NCBI GenBank assembly: GCA_003674045.1
Contig: PENC01000010.1
Location: 124,001 to 188,000, forward strand
Direction of reading: 5' to 3'
DNA: 64,000 nt
Source of the DNA: Streptomyces griseocarneus
GTDB lineage: Bacteria; Actinomycetota; Actinomycetes; Streptomycetales; Streptomycetaceae
Every line of letters begins with the position of its first letter. Position 1 is the stretch's first letter. Positions 60,599 through 64,000 of this stretch are shown piece by piece. Position numbers and translations under genes: made by a program. The notes beneath the pieces were generated by a model that saw only the letters and a program-made list of their open reading frames with translations, was not told where the DNA came from and searched no databases.

Positions 60599-61177
60599 TC
60601 AGACGGCGCGGTGGGTCCAGAGCGGTTCGACCTCGGACCATTCACGTTCCCACGCACGCTCCCGATACCGGTGGAGTGCGACCTTGACCGTCATCCGGTG
60701 GGCGCCGGCAAGCAGCAGGCAGACTCCGGCGGCCACCTCGGCCCCGGCGGTGTTCCCCCGGAACTCGGCCTGGGGCCGGGTCGGGGGCCGGGACCCGACC
60801 CGGCCGTGGGAATCGGTCCACACCATCGTCGATGCCCTGGCCTTGGCGTCGGGGGACACCTGGACCATGGCGGTCCGGATGGTGTGGCCCGAGGACTGCC
60901 AGCGCACCGGGGCTCGGGCGCGTTCCGTCGGTTCACCGGGAGCCGTGCCCGTGCGCAGGACCGTGGCGTCCTTCGTCAGGATGGCCGTGGCCGGGTGCAG
61001 GTCCTGTCTCAGTCGGTTCGCCGACTCCTCGACACCCGTGGCTGCCAGGGCCCCCGCCAGCGGTGCGAGGACGGCCATGAGCAGGACGGTGGCCACCGCT
61101 GTCCACCACTCGGCGATGTCGGACCGCCGCAGCAGGGGGTTGTGCCGCCACTTCCACGCCCTCACCCGAGCGTTCAT
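60599..61177 (-). CDS. Rv1733c-like membrane protein
   Basis: A 192-residue protein with two membrane helices (about residues 26-48 and 148-168) enclosing a soluble loop of about 100 residues with the family motif MVWTDSHGRVGSRP. It starts MNARVRAWKWRHNPLLRRSD, where the Asn-Pro-Leu-Arg-Arg segment also occurs in the copy at 1-481. The mycobacterial homologue is DosR-induced. GAGGTGAACG precedes the ATG. Two box-like palindromes 21 bp apart lie 70 bp upstream, so co-regulation with the other dormancy-type genes is likely. Confidence 0.85.
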   Translation of the reverse strand: MNARVRAWKWRHNPLLRRSDIAEWWTAVATVLLMAVLAPLAGALAATGVEESANRLRQDLHPATAILTKDATVLRTGTAPGEPTERARAPVRWQSSGHTIRTAMVQVSPDAKARASTMVWTDSHGRVGSRPPTRPQAEFRGNTAGAEVAAGVCLLLAGAHRMTVKVALHRYRERAWEREWSEVEPLWTHRAV

Positions 61178-61246
61178 GACCGTTCACCTCGGTGCGTCGT
61201 TGCTGGCGTTTCTTCCACGCTCGCACCGCAGGCGGTCGGAGGAAGT

Positions 61247-61281
61247 GGCCGACCGGCCCAATTTCCGGGCCGTTCGCCCCG
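61247..61281. promoter_or_regulatory. Pair of DevR/OsdR-box-like palindromes
   Basis: TGGCC-GACC-GGCCC (61247-61260) and GGGCC-GTTC-GCCCC (61268-61281) are 21 bp apart, 70 bp upstream of the Rv1733c-like gene. Confidence 0.5.
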
Positions 61282-61469
61282 TCGCCTGTACCCGGCTTGT
61301 CACAGCGGGGCCACGTTGCGCACTGTTCCGCTTGCCCGGAGCAATCGACGAAGGGGGAGCTCGACCTTGGTACTGGTGAGCTCGCCTATTCAACTGTCGT
61401 CGGTTTCTCGTGGAGCCCTGCTTGGACGGTGACCGTAGGTAGCCTCTGGCAGGGTATCGGCGTGCGACA

Positions 61470-61576
61470 ACGGGGCTGGCCTCCTGGAGATGCTGACGGA
61501 TGGTCGCGGTGAGTCCGGGAGTGGGGATGCCGAGGTCGATGATCATCTCGGCGAGAGCGTGAAGCACTTGTCCCAC
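61470..61576 (-). pseudogene. Short recombinase fragment
   Basis: A minus-strand frame reads EMIIDLGIPTPGLTATIRQH then LQEASPVV, resembling part of the C-terminal half of a Streptomyces-type recombinase like the one at 62098. Nothing completes it on either side. Confidence 0.4.
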
Positions 61577-61591
61577 CCCCGCTCGGGGCTG

Positions 61592-62053
61592 TCATGTCGT
61601 GTCGATGGCGACCTTCAAGACCGGAAGCACCCGGCCTGGGGCGACCTCTCGTTCACCGATGCGCTCGGCTCCCATACGCAGGTAGAACCCTTCGGCGTGA
61701 GGGTCGGATTCCAGGGTCAAGGTGTGAAAGCCCGCGCTGCGGGCCGAGGCGACGGCGTGTTCCCAGAGGGTCCGCCCCAGCCCGGTGCCGATCGTCGCAG
61801 GTTCGAGGAACAGGTCTGCCAGCTCGCCGTGCGGAGGTTCGCCTGTGATCTGGTAATAGCCCGCCACCGCACCGTCTCGCTCCGCGACAACGACATGCCC
61901 GTCACGAATAGTGGCGGAGCTGACCGACAGCATGTCCGCCATCCGATCCAGCATCGCCTGTGGATAACCCCAGTGCCCCTTCGACCGCCGTGTCAGCGCC
62001 GTGAGTACTCCCGCCTCATCGGGCTCAGCAGTTCGCAAGATGATCTCGTTCAT
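61592..62053 (-). CDS. GNAT-family N-acetyltransferase
   Basis: A 153-residue acetyltransferase with the start LRTAEPDEAGVLTALTRRSK and the acetyl-CoA loop LFLEPATIGTGLGRTLWEHA, then LTLESDPHAEGFYLRMGAER. The fold is complete. Lying between two recombinase relics it probably arrived with mobile DNA; the substrate is unknown. Confidence 0.88.
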   Translation of the reverse strand: MNEIILRTAEPDEAGVLTALTRRSKGHWGYPQAMLDRMADMLSVSSATIRDGHVVVAERDGAVAGYYQITGEPPHGELADLFLEPATIGTGLGRTLWEHAVASARSAGFHTLTLESDPHAEGFYLRMGAERIGEREVAPGRVLPVLKVAIDTT

Positions 62054-62097
62054 GGGGCGGAGTATCACCCGCCTTGCCCTTCTGGGACGAAGGGATT

Positions 62098-62960
62098 TCA
62101 CTCGGCAGACCCCGGTCGAGCCCCAGCGCCAGTGCCCAGCGAAACCCAGCCTGCTGGTGACCGTGCGTGATCCCCGGGGGCGTATCGGCTCCATGTTCCG
62201 CCGGTCTCGTTGCGGAGCCGGGTGGTGGTCTTGTCGTGGTAGCCGAGGGCGTCCGCGACGACGGGGGCGGGTAGTTCGAGCAGTTGTTGTCGGATTGCGG
62301 CGCCGCGGGCGGCTGCGGCCGGGACACCGATCTCGTTGAGGAGCGCGGACAGGTGGTCGGGGTGGAACGGCTGGCCCGCACGACGGCCGGGGAAGAGCCA
62401 GTGGGATGCCCGATTGGTGGCGGTGTTCATGTTGTCGTGGTCCGCAATGTGCTCCAGCAACAGGGAATCGACCGGTGCAGGGACGGGCGAGGCCGGTTTC
62501 CCGAGCTGTAGAAGTACGGTCTCTCACGGTCGGTCAGCAGTCGGCCGAGGATGTCCAGCCGCTCGTCCTCGCTCAGCGCGGCTCGCCGGGTGACTTTCAT
62601 CGTGGGTATGCGGAGCGAGCGTCGGCAATGGCCGCTCTGCATAGCCCAGTTGAGGAAGGCCCTCAAACAGGTGCGGCCGTGTTCGCTGTTCTCGGCCCAC
62701 CAGACGTCGACGTCGCTCTGGGAGCAGGAAGCGAGAGCGGTGTTCCGCTCGCCGAGCCAGTTCAGAAAGGTGGTCGCGTACTTGACCTGCTCGGCGGCGA
62801 AGCGACGGATGCTCGGTGTGAGATGGCTCCTTTCGGCGCGGGCTCGCAGCCGGGGCAGGGCGCACCAGGTCACGAAGAGCCGGACTGGGCAACTGCCGGG
62901 CCGGGCCTCGATGGCGTCCAGGACCGCGGTCTTCCTGCTCGTGCCGCAGCCGATTCACCT
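62098..62960 (-). pseudogene. Broken recombinase/integrase
   Basis: Three parts in different frames can be joined. The N-terminal part is VLDAIEARPGSCPVRLFVTW, then CALPRLRARAERSHLTPSIR and FLNWLGERNTALASCSQSDV, to LLTDRERP near 62525. After a gap the C-terminal part follows: VLLQLGKPASPVPAPVDSLL, LEHIADHDNM and ASHWLFPGRRAGQPFHPDHL, to TWSRYAPGDHA near 62130. The segment with the first catalytic residues between DRERP and VLLQLG is shortened, and the 5' end is frameshifted. This is a decayed plasmid/ICE-type recombinase. Confidence 0.7.
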
Positions 62961-63824
62961 CCGTAACGAGTTCGGCGATCAATGCGGACGCCAGCGGCGC
63001 CGTGCCGTGGCCGGGAGGCGGGACCCTCCCGGGAGGATATTCGCGATCAATGCCCGCGACGTGGCCCTTTTCCTCGGTCCGGATGTCGGAAAGAGCGGAT
63101 ATCGTGCCACCGGCCTCATGTCGTACCCATCGCCTGGCCGTGATCACCCCGCGCGGCTCGGCCGGGGTTCCGGGGCGCTGAAATGCGGGAATTCTTGAAC
63201 TCCGGATGTGGCGCCCGTTTCGGTTCGTGCGGGGCGCGGCATCCGTCGCCGAGAAGTCGTCAAGGCGTGAACAGGCTGAGGTTTTCTCGGCAGCGTAACG
63301 GTCGCGGTGTGTGACGGCTCACGATGTCTCGCGTGGCTCGGTCAATCGCCGCCAGTCATGCGTGAAACCCCTGGTGGGGACGGGTCTGTGGAGATCGAGA
63401 GGCAGGCCCCGCGCCGGGTCGCCTCCGGCCCCGTCACCCGTAGCGCTCGCGCCGCCCTCGGGCCGCTCCGGCCGGAGTGTGGACGCACGGCCCGACCGGA
63501 GATCACAAGATGTGACGAGGCGTCACCAGCGAGGGGCTGCTGGTTACTTCGGAGAATTCGATCAGGGGGAATTTATTCAATACGGTAACTTGACGTGGGT
63601 GAATTGATCGTTCCGGGGCGGAACGCTTTATTCCCGATTGAAGAGGTGCCATGCTTAACGGGTGTATCAAAGATCGGCCGCGCTCTGGCGTGGCCGACGG
63701 GGGGAAACGGCGGGATTCACCTCTCAGGCTTCGTCGGCCTGATCGGCGGGGTGGCTGATTGTCGCCCTATTTTACAGGGGAATCCCAGGGCCGGATCATG
63801 ACATGAAATACCGGGGGAATATCA
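62961..63824. other. Gene-poor stretch upstream of the SARP regulator
   Basis: The DNA becomes more AT-rich after about 63540 and has no convincing gene. Short open frames such as 63595-63801 lack conserved sequence and a good ribosome site. It is probably the upstream region of the SARP gene with a boundary of mobile DNA on its left. Confidence 0.45.
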
Positions 63825-64000
63825 GTGAAGTTCAACGTGCTCGGTGCTCTGGAGATGGTGACCGACGACGGGCGGTCCCTGGAGCTGAACACATCGAAGA
63901 CGGGACAGGTGATCGCGCTGCTTCTTGTGCGGTGCCGGGAGACGGTCGGCTCCGACACGCTCCTGGAAGAGTTGTGGGGGCAGCGATTACCGCGCAGCGC
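63825..64000 (+). CDS. SARP/AfsR-family transcriptional activator, 5' part
   Basis: The frame starts at GTG 63825 behind GGGGGAA. The first 58 residues (KFNVLGALEMV, LNTSKTGQVIALLLVRCRET, LLEELWG) are the OmpR-type DNA-binding start of Streptomyces antibiotic regulatory proteins, and the gene runs off the window. SARPs usually sit within and activate a specialised-metabolite cluster, so one may lie to the right. Confidence 0.88.
   Translation, partial: MKFNVLGALEMVTDDGRSLELNTSKTGQVIALLLVRCRETVGSDTLLEELWGQRLPRS

Noticed and set aside
63595..63801. 68-residue frame before the SARP gene
   Set aside because: No convincing ribosome site, no conserved sequence and no neighbours that would support it.
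1..64000. tRNA, rRNA or CRISPR array
   Set aside because: No cloverleaf-like element, rRNA stretch or array of spaced repeats was seen on either strand.

Overview
The window is very GC-rich DNA with GTG starts, AAGGAG-type ribosome sites and protein families typical of actinomycetes. DUF6643, SARP, DUF2089 and the decayed Streptomyces-type integrases and IS605 fragments point to Streptomyces or a close relative. The order of genes suggests an accessory arm or island rather than core chromosome. It is dominated by homologues of the mycobacterial DosR/DevR hypoxia-dormancy regulon, whose Streptomyces counterpart is the OsdR/OsdK system.

Layout. Positions 1-4777 hold the end of an Rv1733c-like membrane protein, a MOSC protein, DUF6643, gnd and a small membrane protein. 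4912-6292 is wreckage: an HTH/STAND regulator cut at its Walker A and abutting a broken integrase. 6611-12117 holds two CBS-BON proteins, an Acg-like nitroreductase, a D-lactate-dehydrogenase-like enzyme and a frameshifted DevS-like kinase. 12325-14804 is a metal P-type ATPase with a divergent NmtR-like ArsR repressor and a clear operator. 14776-17060 holds a broken and an intact universal stress protein (USP) and a third CBS-BON protein. 17076-20061 holds a decayed membrane protein interrupted by a TnpB fragment, a DUF2089/SHOCT-like operon and integrase debris. 20062-31608 is the metabolic and stress core: phosphoketolase, PPK2, beta-CASP RNase, PEP synthase, DUF1918, nicotinate phosphoribosyltransferase, USP, Hsp20 and a DevR-like response regulator. 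31814-34730 holds a deleted oxidoreductase, DoxX and a frameshifted amino-acid permease.

34924-50133 is read entirely leftward: a maturation operon (protease-hypF-hypC), then a ten-gene run of GNAT/acyl-CoA synthetase, CBS-BON, the hydB-cNMP-hydG-small-large subunits of a group 3b-type [NiFe] hydrogenase, hypD, hypE and an intact DevS-like kinase. 50280-61177 holds a USP, an MFS exporter, a GH65 phosphorylase, a fused 5-oxoprolinase, a PntAA-like protein, a PhoU-like protein and a second Rv1733c-like protein. 61470-62960 holds integrase relics around a GNAT gene, and a SARP regulator starts at 63825 and runs off the window.

Function. The genes fit a programme for surviving oxygen or energy limitation: sense it (GAF kinases plus regulator), dispose of or recover reductant (hydrogenase, hydroxyacid dehydrogenase), save ATP (phosphoketolase, PPK2, ADP-forming acyl-CoA synthetase), keep NAD (NAPRT), and protect protein (Hsp20, USP, CBS). 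The most interesting signal is a repeated palindromic motif, GGnCC-N4-GGnCC, with the same geometry as the mycobacterial DevR box. At six promoters it occurs as a pair of sites 20-22 bp apart. It lies upstream of the dormancy-type genes and was not seen by eye upstream of the housekeeping or metal genes. Several genes carry single-base frameshifts or internal deletions; whether these are real decay or assembly errors cannot be decided from the sequence alone.
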